64,000 nucleotides of DNA from Histomonas meleagridis (taxonomy: Eukaryota; Parabasalia; Tritrichomonadida; Dientamoebidae): positions 496,001 through 560,000 of the forward strand of contig WSYJ01000164.1 of NCBI GenBank assembly GCA_020186115.1, read 5' to 3'. A program made the position numbers and the translations under genes. Position 1 is the stretch's first letter, and each line of letters opens with the position of its first letter. Below the pieces are notes generated by a model, which saw only the letters and a program-made list of their open reading frames with translations, was not told the origin of the DNA and searched no databases. Shown one piece after another: positions 18,240-28,393 of the stretch.

Positions 18240-19325
18240 TGAATCAATTCCTTCTTGTTCAAGAATTAATTTTGTTATTTCTATACGACCATTTTTAGAT
18301 GCATACATAAGTGCTGTCCAAAATATTTTAAATAATTTCCAAATATTATTTTGAAATTCCGAATTATCTAAATAAATTTCAAATAAAACAATTAAATATC
18401 TTTAGCATTAATATCAATTCGTTTTGATCAAGAAGTAATTTGACTGTTTCTGTATAACCATTTTTAGATGCGTACATAAGTGCTGTTTTAAATCATTTAA
18501 ATAATTTCCAAATATTATTTTGAGATATCAAATTATTAAAATAAATACTAAATAAAACAAATAAATATTTTAAACATTAATATCAATTCCTTTTTGTTCA
18601 AGAAGAAATTTCATTAATTCGAAATTTCCTGACTCTGATGCACAGATTAAAGTTTTCTTTTGAAGTTTATATTCATTCATAAAATATTTCACTAAAAAAA
18701 TATTCCCAATTTTTGCTGTTTCATTAATTATACTTTTTTAAATTTTGACTTTATATTATCTAATAAAGATACGAATAAAGAATAATTATCATTTTTAATA
18801 CATTCAATTTCTAATTGAGTGAATTCTTTAATTTTAAGCGTTTTGTTCTTATAAAAATATCAAAGACATTATTCCTATGAAATTCTAAAGCAATTTCATG
18901 AACTCGGTTAAAAGAACATTTATTTTCTTCACATAAATGAATGATCTCTATATTTCCACCTGCAACTGCATATTTATCCACATTAATGTAGCTTTTACAA
19001 CTTTTTTATTAACAAATGAAAATACTTCATAAAGTGATGGTTCAATTATTTGGTTAAAATCAAAATCTCTTGTGATGAAATTTCTTGAATTTGATCAACA
19101 TCATCAATACGAATTGATTTAATAGATTAACAGACATGGGATTAGTTCCTTCTTTAATAAGTTGTTTATGTAATTTCCAGTTATCTTTTTTAAGATCTTC
19201 AATATTCATTAAGAAATTTAAATTTGTTATATCAAAAGAAGAAATTAATTTATTTAATCGATTAATTTTTGTTTCAGTATAATGTGTTTGTATAATGTAA
19301 TATAGTTATCTTTTTGGTTCATTCA
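18240..19325 (-). pseudogene. Decayed DUF3447/ankyrin gene
   Basis: Read on the minus strand, the 5' part encodes DUF3447-like stretches (for example DLKKDNWKLHKQLIKEGTNP near 19170, YAVAGGNIEIIHLCEE near 18950) interrupted by stops and frame changes. The 3' part (18240-18640) holds ankyrin repeats of the form ALMYASKNGRIEI..LILEQEG. They are spaced 169-170 bp apart with AT-rich out-of-frame spacers closely similar to those of the 44.8-46.0 kb array. It is related to the intact gene at 12162-13289. I could not find a continuous frame, so I call it a pseudogene. Confidence 0.7.
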
Positions 19326-19426
19326 TATGAACTCATTGATTCAATTGTTTATTATTAAAGTGCTATTTGAAAAGTTGTTGATCGTTCGTATTCAAATAAC
19401 TTTTTGAAAGATTAAAACAATTAACG

Positions 19427-20533
19427 TTGGATAAAACTAAATCTGTTTTTCCAAAGTCCACTGATGATGAATATGTTGACTCATGGTACAAATTAATATC
19501 AGACTTAACTTTTAAAACATGGATATTCCATTTGAGTAATGAAGAAGGATCTCTTCTTCAAAGAGTGATAAATTGTACCATTTACAATAAACCTGTTCAC
19601 CCTGAAGATAAACCAGATCTAGATATTTTTGTATCCAAAGTTTCCAACTTTTTTGATCAAATCAAGTCAGAATGCCTACCAGGTTCTGGATTCTTCTTTC
19701 GTCTTGGAAGACGCTCTCCTAAAGATGCTGTATTTTTCAGCAAGCTTGCAACTAAGCGCTTTCAAGACCTACTTTATGCAAAATATCTTACTGAATATAA
19801 CACTCTTAATCTCCAAACTCGCGAATCTAAGATTTTATGGCTAAACCAAAAGCCCACTATGAAGGATCTCTTTTACATTAGTGAATGCGACAACAAAGCT
19901 CTCAGATGTCAAACTATTGAAGAAATGTTTGAACTAATATACAACAGTGAACGTGTTTTTTTTGATCTAAATTATGAATTGGAGAAAGAAAAACCGAATT
20001 TCACATTTAACTTTCGACTTTGGGACGATCGTTTACTCGATCATCTGGAATTTCGAGGTTTTGTCTATCATCACAAGCTTTGTGCCTTAACGCAATATGA
20101 TAATCGACAATTCTTTCGAGATATCTATGATTCTAAAGAACTTATTCAAAAATCGATTCAAGAATTTTATGAATCGAAAGTCAAACCAAGGATTGATATT
20201 CCTAATTCTCCATTTTTAGAAGGATCATATGTTATTGATTTTGCTATAGTGTTTGAGAGTGAGAATAAAATTGATGTGGTTTTAATTGAGATTAATCCTT
20301 TCCAAGTTTCAACTGTTGCATCTTTGTTTAATTGGAAAGATGACATCGATGTGTTAACTGGGAAAAAAGAATTTGAGTTTAGAATAGTCGAAAGCAAAAT
20401 AGAGCCTGAGTATATCCATTTTAGTCATGAGTTAAATGAGTTAAGAAATCAAGTAAAAGAAAGAATCGTAAATGAAAACAAATCGTTTTTCGAAAGATGG
20501 GTTACATGGAGAGATGATGCAAAAGTAATTTAA
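19427..20533 (+). CDS. CDC123/D123-like protein without an ATG start
   Basis: A protein of about 368 residues with ATP-grasp-like CDC123 features: FFFRLGRRSPKDA, EFRGFVYHHKLCALTQYDN, YVIDFAIVFE and IEINPFQVSTVASLFNW. CDC123 assembles the eIF2 translation factor by binding its gamma subunit. The open frame begins after a stop at 19397 and has no ATG until residue 145, which lies after the conserved RSPKDA motif. The listed start is a TTG; an ACG directly before it could be a mutated ATG. Either initiation is non-AUG, or the start has recently been lost. No trichomonad-type splice signals were seen upstream. Family identity is firm; activity is doubtful. Confidence 0.7.
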   Translation: MDKTKSVFPKSTDDEYVDSWYKLISDLTFKTWIFHLSNEEGSLLQRVINCTIYNKPVHPEDKPDLDIFVSKVSNFFDQIKSECLPGSGFFFRLGRRSPKDAVFFSKLATKRFQDLLYAKYLTEYNTLNLQTRESKILWLNQKPTMKDLFYISECDNKALRCQTIEEMFELIYNSERVFFDLNYELEKEKPNFTFNFRLWDDRLLDHLEFRGFVYHHKLCALTQYDNRQFFRDIYDSKELIQKSIQEFYESKVKPRIDIPNSPFLEGSYVIDFAIVFESENKIDVVLIEINPFQVSTVASLFNWKDDIDVLTGKKEFEFRIVESKIEPEYIHFSHELNELRNQVKERIVNENKSFFERWVTWRDDAKVI

Positions 20534-20808
20534 ATAAAAATTGTCTTCACGCAGCTTAAAATATTTAATTTTTTCTTTTGATAAAATAAGTCATTAAATT
20601 CCATTCATTAAAACTACTATCAACAAATATAATTTTTTGTTAGTTTTGTTATCAATTAAATTTTTAAATTTTAATGTATAATATCAAATATGAAATCCAT
20701 ACATTATAAAATCATAAAAAAATTTTGGTATGTAATAAATTTAATTCTAAATTTTTAATTTCTAAAATTTTCATTTTTAATATTATTTCATTGTTTATAT
20801 AAATTTAA

Positions 20809-23800
20809 TCAATTTCCATCGTTATCGTCAACATCTATATCGCCAATTTCGTCTATTTCTTCGTCGTCGACATCGTCATATTCTTCGTTTCCTTCGTCTA
20901 CATATTCCGCGCCAGCCTTTTCATAAATCTTTTGTAGCTCCTCTTTCTTCATGAACCAACTTAAGTCTGTTCCATTATTGCGCAACTCTTCGAGTATCGC
21001 ATACGCCTCTTTGTACTTTCCCAACTTGACGCTTGCCTTCACGAGTATCATGTATACGTCGTCTTGTCTCATGAACGTCTCCAAGTTTTGTATCTTCAAT
21101 AATTCGCTTGCGATTACGATTGCTTTTTTAGGCTCATTTTCGATCAAACTTTGTGCTTGTAAATATTTTTCGATTAATTTGATTTTCTTTTTTAACACAT
21201 TTATATATTGTTCTTTGTTCTTCATGTTTTCGACGTTCATAATTAACTCCAAACCTTTCTTCATTAAGTCTAATCCAACTTCATATTCTTGATATTCATC
21301 AATTTCAACTTGAGCAGAAGCTTCATAAAAACGCCCAAGTTTATCTAACGCGTTTGCTTTTTTATATAGATTTACTATCACATTAAATAAAGTGTCGGAT
21401 TTTCGTGGATTAAATGTTTGTAAATAATTTGCCGCTAATATATAAGTTTCACGTTTTCGCATTAAATTCGCAAATTTTATGACTTTGTTAGTGTCGCCAG
21501 AACGTATTAATGCTTTCATAGCTGATAAATGATCTTTAAACTTAACATATAATGTAGCGGCAGTAGTAAAAGCACCTTGTTGCTCACATAATGAAGCAAA
21601 TCGTTTCATGATTTCAGGATCTGCTTTTAGTTCGGAAAGTTCTTGTATGATTGAACTTTGTAATTTAATATTATGTTTGTTACATAAGTCAATGACTATA
21701 TCGAATTGTTGTGCTAATGCATAACATTGTGCTGCTTTAGACCATCGTTCACTTTCCATGAAATATTTTCCACAACGTAATAATATATTAGTATCTGTTT
21801 TGCTTGTTAAATTATCGGAGATTTCATCTAATGCATCATATTGTTTCATTGTGAAACATAATGCTAACGCTCGATTTAATCTTCCTGCTCTACTATATAA
21901 CAAAATTGCGTTTTTTGCTTCTTTTTGTTCTTCAAACCAACGCGCAGCTTTACAAACTAATGTAGAAGGAGCAGAGAATGATAATGATAATATATCATCA
22001 ATCATTTCATATTGTAAAGCGATATCCATAGCTTGTGAGAATTGTCGTGCTCGTTTAAATAATTCGATAACTTCATGTTTCATTTTGTTGACATCTATTT
22101 GTGGTACTTCATTTCCTGGCTTTGAATAATAATCAATTCGTTTCATTAAGATACGTGCATAATAACATATTACACTTCTTTGGTTTGATTTCTTTACAAT
22201 GGTTAATGCTTTATCCCATTCTCCAATACAACAATAAAGTCGTATGATTTCACGTTGATTATTAGCTAAGTCATAATATTCGATTGCTTGTTCATATTGT
22301 TTATGTGCTTCATAAAATCGGCCAATCCAAACAAATAATTTAGGATGGATTTCGGATGGATTATGTTCAGTTATATAATTAAATATTATCTTTAAATCAT
22401 TAGCTTGTAATGATAATCGTGGTAATTCATTTTGTATTGTCCCAGACATTTCATATTTCTCAATAGCTTCTTGAAGTTCTCCTCGTAATTCTAATGATCG
22501 CGCATTATTATAAGCCATAACTTTTAAATGAATTCGATCTGATGAATTAACAATATTCATAGCTTCTTTCCATTCACTTAACGATTCATAAATATTTGCT
22601 AATAAATCAAATCGTCGCTTATCTTTAGCAGCTGATTTAGCTTCATTATATAAACCTAATTGTGAATCTACAACTACAATCGATGTAGTTTCATCCGAAT
22701 CTTCTTTCTTAGCATTATGTAATAATAATGCTGAAGCGCCATCTTCCATTCGACCAAAACATAAATCAGCTAAATCGATTCGACGACTTTGTGCACATGT
22801 TTGTGCTAATGATCTCCATGTAGCTTTATTATCGATACCACGAATCGAATTAAATGCGGAATCAATATCACCAGTAGCTAAATGAAAGTTTAATTCCATT
22901 ATCGCTTTTTTAGATTGTTCATCAGTATTATCTAATCCTTCAAATTGTGGTAATATTGAAGATGAAGGTTCATTATTTGATGACTTTGATTCATTATATA
23001 TCGAAGTATAATATATTCGTGGAATTATTACTGTACAAAGTTTTTTGCCATCTTCAATTTGTAATGTTGATTGTCGATATGTATCTAAATTATCTGCAAC
23101 AAATATCGGATATATTATCGTCCCAGTCATTGTAGATTCGAAATTAGGTCCATATGGAATAGTTTCAATACAAAGAAGTCGTGGATCTTCTGTATCCCAT
23201 AAATGTTTTGTAGGAATTCGTCCTTCGAATTGTAACGTAATAATTTTGTCGAATTGTGGTGAATGTAAATATAAATTCGTGGAAGGTTTCCAAATACCAT
23301 TTTCATATATATCAATTGTAAATGAAATAGAAAATCCGCCACATGATAATGAGATTGATCGGATTCGAAATTCATTTTCAGTTTCAAGTTCAAATGTTTT
23401 GTTATATATTAGTTTCGGTGTACGTCGTGAAATATCATATAAGAAAATGTTGTTGTCGGTACATAAAACTATTAAATATTTCCCATTAATTTCCATATAT
23501 TTCGATGTGGAATTTCCTAAATTAGTGGTTTGCTTAATTGTGCCTTGAAGATTACGACATTCTAATGAACTCTCTTTACAGTCATAAACTTCTTCCCCAC
23601 TTAAGCTAACAAGTGAAGTTTCTAGTGAAATGCGTGAAAATGGTACAAGACCACCCGACCGAATTGTGAATATTTCAGTATTATTTTGAGTAGAAACTAA
23701 AACATATGATCCACTAATACTAGCACGCTCAACTGTTGATGAGATTTTAATAGGTTGTTGATTCTTCATCATTATTTGATCAGGAGTTGGTTGCCAAATA

Positions 23801-24849
23801 ACTGCTTCGGAATTTACCATAACCTTAAGATCATTGTGACGGAATATAAGGGGACGACGACCAGTACAAATTGCAATAAATGATAATACATATGGTGACC
23901 ATGTAGCATTTTCAATTTGAAAGCCACAATCCGATTGATGTGGATTTGACCAGCCTACACGACTGATAAGTCCTTTCATAGTACATTTCCATGATATGAT
24001 TGAGCCTTCTTTAGTTGTTGCATATAATTCAGCGGATATGTGGTCGAAGTGAAGTGAAGTGATTTTGTGCGATTGGGGTGCCCTAAGAATGTGAGTTTCA
24101 TCATTTTGAACGTTCCAAATATATATTGCGTCATTAATTGAATAACATAATACATCATTACGAATGGCTATACAAAATGGTGGATCTCCAGCAGGAAGTT
24201 TAACATTTGATAACTTATTATTTCCTGGTGGAAAACTAAATTGTGTTAATTCATTTTCTCCATGAATAATAATTAGACGCCTAGTAGAAACAGATGAAAA
24301 AAGATAGTGAATTGGTAGTGATAACTTAGATATTTCTGTTAAAGCATTGCTTTGATTTTCAAGTGAATATAAAGTTCCATCAGATGATGTAATATATGCA
24401 AATGGCATTTCTTTTGGTACCCATTGAGCAAATTGAAATGTAGTGTCTGGCTTGCTTGCTTTAAATAATGGTAAAATCATTGAAGAACAATCCCATACAC
24501 AAATGTTTCCATTTTTAGCTGTGGATAAAAGAATTGGTGAATTAGGATGCCATTCTAGCATATTTACTGGACCTTTTAAAATATTTTCTGAATCATATGT
24601 TTGTCCCTGACTCCATAATGTAATACATCCATCAGACCAACCAATGGCAAGATATCGTGATGTAGGAGACCATGAAATTTCTGTTGCTTTCTTACTTGGA
24701 AGTGTATTTAAATATATTTCATCACCATATTTATTGTAAAAATGTACCATATTGTCAGCAGGAATGATTGCACATATTTCATCCATGAAAGACCATTTTA
24801 ATTTCTTATATGAAGCAATGCTGGTTAGATCTGAGCTGACGAAAGACAT
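20809..24849 (-). CDS. Intraflagellar transport protein IFT140
   Basis: A protein of 1346 residues, very near the length of human IFT140 (1462). The N-terminal 600 residues form WD repeats (EISWSPTSRYLAIGWSDGCI, MLEWHPNSPILLSTAKNGNI). After HLWDTEDPRLLCIET comes a long TPR-like helical half with family-conserved stretches such as ATGDIDSAFNSIR, LAANYLQTFNPRKSD and ASAQVEIDEYQEYEVG. The acidic C-terminal tail is also typical. IFT140 belongs to the IFT-A complex that powers retrograde transport and import of membrane proteins into flagella. The last 300 bp are visibly richer in G+C than the rest. Upstream are two AACGTT words within 35 bp of the ATG. Confidence 0.92.
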   Translation of the reverse strand: MSFVSSDLTSIASYKKLKWSFMDEICAIIPADNMVHFYNKYGDEIYLNTLPSKKATEISWSPTSRYLAIGWSDGCITLWSQGQTYDSENILKGPVNMLEWHPNSPILLSTAKNGNICVWDCSSMILPLFKASKPDTTFQFAQWVPKEMPFAYITSSDGTLYSLENQSNALTEISKLSLPIHYLFSSVSTRRLIIIHGENELTQFSFPPGNNKLSNVKLPAGDPPFCIAIRNDVLCYSINDAIYIWNVQNDETHILRAPQSHKITSLHFDHISAELYATTKEGSIISWKCTMKGLISRVGWSNPHQSDCGFQIENATWSPYVLSFIAICTGRRPLIFRHNDLKVMVNSEAVIWQPTPDQIMMKNQQPIKISSTVERASISGSYVLVSTQNNTEIFTIRSGGLVPFSRISLETSLVSLSGEEVYDCKESSLECRNLQGTIKQTTNLGNSTSKYMEINGKYLIVLCTDNNIFLYDISRRTPKLIYNKTFELETENEFRIRSISLSCGGFSISFTIDIYENGIWKPSTNLYLHSPQFDKIITLQFEGRIPTKHLWDTEDPRLLCIETIPYGPNFESTMTGTIIYPIFVADNLDTYRQSTLQIEDGKKLCTVIIPRIYYTSIYNESKSSNNEPSSSILPQFEGLDNTDEQSKKAIMELNFHLATGDIDSAFNSIRGIDNKATWRSLAQTCAQSRRIDLADLCFGRMEDGASALLLHNAKKEDSDETTSIVVVDSQLGLYNEAKSAAKDKRRFDLLANIYESLSEWKEAMNIVNSSDRIHLKVMAYNNARSLELRGELQEAIEKYEMSGTIQNELPRLSLQANDLKIIFNYITEHNPSEIHPKLFVWIGRFYEAHKQYEQAIEYYDLANNQREIIRLYCCIGEWDKALTIVKKSNQRSVICYYARILMKRIDYYSKPGNEVPQIDVNKMKHEVIELFKRARQFSQAMDIALQYEMIDDILSLSFSAPSTLVCKAARWFEEQKEAKNAILLYSRAGRLNRALALCFTMKQYDALDEISDNLTSKTDTNILLRCGKYFMESERWSKAAQCYALAQQFDIVIDLCNKHNIKLQSSIIQELSELKADPEIMKRFASLCEQQGAFTTAATLYVKFKDHLSAMKALIRSGDTNKVIKFANLMRKRETYILAANYLQTFNPRKSDTLFNVIVNLYKKANALDKLGRFYEASAQVEIDEYQEYEVGLDLMKKGLELIMNVENMKNKEQYINVLKKKIKLIEKYLQAQSLIENEPKKAIVIASELLKIQNLETFMRQDDVYMILVKASVKLGKYKEAYAILEELRNNGTDLSWFMKKEELQKIYEKAGAEYVDEGNEEYDDVDDEEIDEIGDIDVDDNDGN

Positions 24850-25237
24850 TCCTTTATTAACGTTTATTTTAACGTTCTCAGGATGATGAAAAACAAATTC
24901 ATATAAAAAATAGAATAATGTTCATTATATGTTACAATTTCCATCATTTTTAGACTATATGAAAAATTTTATGATAGTTCATGACAAATAGAAAAAGAGT
25001 ATTTTGTGAAATTATAATTGAAGGAAAGATAAAAACAAAGCATTTGTGAATATTACTAAAATATATTATATTAGTACTCAAACCCTTCGTAAAAAGTTAT
25101 AAATGTGGCTTGAATATTCGAAGTTAAAGTTGTTTGCATTATTATATAGTCAGAAAAACTTTTATATAGTTTACATATATAAAGCGTTAGAGTTCAACTT
25201 TTTCAGAATATTATCACCGTCTAATCGGAATTTTGCG
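24850..25237. other. Intergenic region between divergent genes, 388 bp
   Basis: AT-rich. AACGTTTA and AACGTTCT words sit next to the IFT140 start. An open frame runs from 25103 into the TMEM50 gene, but its first 45 codons are low in complexity and are taken as leader sequence. No other signal. Confidence 0.4.
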
Positions 25238-25696
25238 ATGGTTGTTGTTCGAAATGTTGTTCTAACATCATTAGTTGGATTTTTATTTGCAGCTTCTTGG
25301 TGGGTGTTCGTTGACGGTGTTTCTCTTTCTGATGTTAATAATTCAGGAACAGGCCCATTCTGGCTATATTGTCCAGGAATTCTAACCACAATAGGATTAT
25401 TTTTAATAAGTAATCTTCCAACATATATGTTTGCCAAAGAAGATACTGGAGAGGAAACAACTGTTCTCCAGAAGATAATTTTAGTTATTTCTGTTATATG
25501 TCTATTTGGCGGTGTAGCTGCTGGTATATGGTTGAATGCTTCTAAGAAAGTTGATCGCAGTGATTCTTTCAAAAAATGGCGTGCAATTGCAGCTTTAATT
25601 CAATCTTGTGTAATTACCCTTATTTCATTTGCATGGTGTTACTTGTATGTAGATCCAGAGACTGCACCATACAATGCCCTCACAACACCATTTTGA
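25238..25696 (+). CDS. TMEM50/UPF0220 family membrane protein, copy 1
   Basis: A small membrane protein of 152 residues with about four membrane segments. The first segment includes the family's SWWVFVDGVS pattern; GPFWLYCPGILTTIGLFLIS and the charged KEDTGEE loop also match. Relatives include TMEM50A/B and yeast Vps68, which act in endosomes and late secretory membranes. I start at the ATG at 25238 because the upstream in-frame extension has no counterpart in the paralogue at 27598. The two paralogues are clearly similar along their whole length, so they look like a local duplication separated by one coiled-coil gene on the other strand. Confidence 0.85.
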   Translation: MVVVRNVVLTSLVGFLFAASWWVFVDGVSLSDVNNSGTGPFWLYCPGILTTIGLFLISNLPTYMFAKEDTGEETTVLQKIILVISVICLFGGVAAGIWLNASKKVDRSDSFKKWRAIAALIQSCVITLISFAWCYLYVDPETAPYNALTTPF

Positions 25697-26044
25697 TTGT
25701 AATTAATTGTTTTTAAAATATAATTAAAATCACTTAAGTGACTTCTTTTTCTCCCTAAATAAAAACCTGTCATCTCGTATCGAAACTCATTTTCAGTTCA
25801 TGCCTTTAGATATTATTTTGTTTTAAAGATTTCTTTAACCTGTATTTTTTTCAATTTGAAATAAAAATGAAATCAAACAAAAATAATATAACATGAGATA
25901 AAATTTGGTTATTTCGATAAACATGGAAAAGTAATTCAAGCAATAAAACCAAATTTTTCATTACAAAGCAAAACATTTGGTTCTGTCAAAAAAAAGTTTA
26001 GAACAATTCTAACTTTAACTACAAATACACAATCATGAAAATGA
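25697..26044. other. Intergenic region between convergent genes, 348 bp
   Basis: AT-rich; no coding or structural signal was seen. Confidence 0.4.
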
Positions 26045-27403
26045 TTATTTTTTGATCAATTTCTTCCTTAGTTCCTCATTTCCCCTCTTTAACGCGTCGA
26101 CTCTTTTTTCCATATCCAAAATTTTCTTCATTAATTCTCTATTTTGGACCAATGTTTCCTCCAACAACAACTCCTTCAACTTAAACTCTTGTAACCCCAA
26201 AACTCTTTTTGTTGGTGTCATTCCCAATGCAATTCTTCTAATTTCATCATCTTTTTCCTTAATTTCATCATGCGCGAGTGTGATTGCCTCTGTCAGCATT
26301 TCGATTTTGTCCTGTAATGTTTCGTTAACAGATTTCGCTTTGTTAATTTGTTCTTTTAATTCAAGATCAACACGTGATACAAGTTCATCATCGCCATTCT
26401 CTTTAATGTTAAGAAAACGACGTCGACTTTCTTGAATACGCTCATTAAGTTCGGAAAGTGCTTTATTTGATTCGCGCTTTGTTTCTTCAAATTGAAGTTC
26501 AAGCGATTGAAGTGTATGCTCTTTATCAGATACTTGTTGGGAATAAAGAGGCTTGTTAGTGCGGATCTCGGAAAGCTTAGTGAGATATTCTTGTTCATTA
26601 GCTTCGGTTTCTTTCTTGCGAGATTCAAATTGTGACTTACTAGATTCTAATGTTTTGGTAAGGTTTTCGATCTCTTGGTTGGCTTCGCTGATGCGGAGAG
26701 TGATGTTTTTGAGTTTTTGTTCGATTTGTGTGATGTTATAGGATTCTTCTTTAATTTGCTTGTCAAGAGATTCGCCTTGAACTCGTAAATTACTGACTTC
26801 CGCTTCGGTCTTAGTAAGGATTTGATCATATTTTTTCTTTTGGGATATGAGAAATTGCTTTTGTGAACTGAGATCTTCCAGAAACATTAATACTGGTCGA
26901 GTGTGCTTGAGAAATGTAACAACTGGAGCAAAGCGTTTCGATTTTTCTTCTAATTTTTCTAGTTTAGCGGATTTGTTTTTATAACTGGTATCATATTCTC
27001 GGTATAATTGACGAAGTTTATTGATTTCTTCATCGGATTGATTTGTAGTTTTTGTTACTTCAGTTATTTGTTGTTTAACTTCAACAATTTTTTCTTCAAT
27101 TATTTGCTTTTTCTTGGATGTATTTTGAGTTGAAGAAGATTGAATTTCTTGTAATTTTTGTTCTAATTCTTGAATCTTTTTTGTATATGTTTCTTGCATT
27201 TCAACCCTTTCGTTTTCGATACTTTCAAGTTGAGATTTATATTTTTGAAGTTCTGGATCTGACTTCTTAAGAGCTTTTAGTTCTTCATTTAGTTGATAAT
27301 TTTTTTGGCTTATTTCCACAAATTTGTTTTGGAATTCAGCAAATTTTTCGTCTTCAATCATTTGTTCTGCCAGCCGATAAAAAGTGCCTTTATACGTAAA
27401 CAT
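26045..27403 (-). CDS. Coiled-coil protein of unknown function
   Basis: A protein of 452 residues, almost wholly predicted coiled coil, rich in K, E, Q and L with heptad-like spacing from about residue 20 to 345. A more hydrophobic break at about 160-185 (RFAPVVTFLKHTRPVLMFLE) separates two rods. The C-terminal 90 residues (ALGMTPTKRVLGLQEFKLKE onward) form a second coiled segment. I do not recognise a family; cytoskeletal or flagellar structure is only a guess from composition. It is divergent from the second TMEM50 gene across 194 bp that hold two ACCGTT elements. Confidence 0.75.
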   Translation of the reverse strand: MFTYKGTFYRLAEQMIEDEKFAEFQNKFVEISQKNYQLNEELKALKKSDPELQKYKSQLESIENERVEMQETYTKKIQELEQKLQEIQSSSTQNTSKKKQIIEEKIVEVKQQITEVTKTTNQSDEEINKLRQLYREYDTSYKNKSAKLEKLEEKSKRFAPVVTFLKHTRPVLMFLEDLSSQKQFLISQKKKYDQILTKTEAEVSNLRVQGESLDKQIKEESYNITQIEQKLKNITLRISEANQEIENLTKTLESSKSQFESRKKETEANEQEYLTKLSEIRTNKPLYSQQVSDKEHTLQSLELQFEETKRESNKALSELNERIQESRRRFLNIKENGDDELVSRVDLELKEQINKAKSVNETLQDKIEMLTEAITLAHDEIKEKDDEIRRIALGMTPTKRVLGLQEFKLKELLLEETLVQNRELMKKILDMEKRVDALKRGNEELRKKLIKK

Positions 27404-27457
27404 ATCAAAAAGTGCTATGGTTTTTTTCGGTGGTGAGTTCTATTAATCTATTAATGG

Positions 27458-27492
27458 AAACCGTTTAAGATTCACCGGATTCGACCGTTAAG
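27458..27492. promoter_or_regulatory. Divergent promoter with two ACCGTTTAA/ACCGTTAAG elements
   Basis: AAACCGTTTAA at 27458-27468 and GACCGTTAAG at 27483-27492 lie between the divergent coiled-coil and TMEM50 genes. They match the elements at 2031-2076 and other start sites. Regulatory function is inferred from position and recurrence. Confidence 0.5.
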
Positions 27493-27597
27493 AAGCGGAC
27501 ATTTGGGAGCATTTTTATGCCCTCTCAAATTTCAAACAAAAAGCTCATATCGTAAACACTGAGTTTTCACAACAATAACCGCTGGGATTTCTGTCAA

Positions 27598-28032
27598 ATG
27601 AATACTCGAAACATTGTTCTGTCTGCTATATGCGGACTTTTCTTTGCTGCTGCATGGTGGATCTTCATTGATGGAGTTTCAGTCGTAGATGTCAAAGATC
27701 CTGATCAAGGCGCTGGTCCATTTTATTTGTATTGCCCAGGCATTTTAGCAACAATTGGACTCTTCTTAATGAGTAATCTCCCATCATTTATGTTTTCCAA
27801 AGAAGATACAGGTGAAGAAACATCCCTTTTACAAAAACTCATCCTTGTTTTATCAGTCGCTTGTATGCTTGCAGGTATAATTGTTGCTATTTGGTGTTAT
27901 GTAGCTAAGAAAGGTGACCGTGACACAGGCCTTAAGCAATGGCGTGGTGTTAGTATGATTATACAATCAATTGTGATTTCATTAGTTTCATTCGCATGGA
28001 ACTTCTTTTATAAAGATCCAAATGGCTTCTAA
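27598..28032 (+). CDS. TMEM50/UPF0220 family membrane protein, copy 2
   Basis: A protein of 144 residues and paralogue of the gene at 25238. Shared stretches include WWIFIDGVS, GPFYLYCPGILATIGLFLMS, KEDTGEE and ISLVSFAWNFFY. It has about four membrane segments and a short polar C-terminus, with no insertion or truncation. The N-terminus (MNTRNIVLSAICGLFFAAAW) aligns with MVVVRNVVLTSLVGFLFAAS of copy 1 and supports the start chosen there. The role is probably in endosomal or secretory membranes. The stop reads TAAAC. Confidence 0.87.
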   Translation: MNTRNIVLSAICGLFFAAAWWIFIDGVSVVDVKDPDQGAGPFYLYCPGILATIGLFLMSNLPSFMFSKEDTGEETSLLQKLILVLSVACMLAGIIVAIWCYVAKKGDRDTGLKQWRGVSMIIQSIVISLVSFAWNFFYKDPNGF

Positions 28033-28393
28033 ACAAATAAACATGATGAAATTCATTACATATTTCCTTTTTTGTCTGACAAACTATTATGTGTTTTTTT
28101 TGGAATCAGGTTAATTGCTCAGAAGGAAAAATCAATGTGAAGAACTATTCTTCATAGCCAATATTAAATTCATATAATATTTGCAAATGTTTGTATTCTG
28201 TACTCCTTTTTTCAAGCTTTAAATCTTTGTAAATAAGGATAAAAAAACCGTTATTGGGTTCTAAAAAGTGCCAAAAAGTTTCAAATGCTTTTTTATTCAT
28301 AATAAAGATTTGCTTTAAAATACATTTTGCACTTTAATGTTACTAATTTCATGATTGTAAATTTTAATTTTTAAAATCAAATACAAAAACATT
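28033..28393. other. Intergenic region between convergent genes, 361 bp
   Basis: AT-rich with T tracts; nothing recognisable was seen. Confidence 0.4.

Noticed and set aside
19330-19427. An upstream exon supplying an ATG for the CDC123-like gene
   Set aside because: No donor or acceptor of the known trichomonad type was seen and the upstream DNA is a decayed ankyrin gene.
25103-25237. 45-residue N-terminal extension of the first TMEM50 protein
   Set aside because: The paralogue at 27598 has no such extension and the residues are low in complexity.
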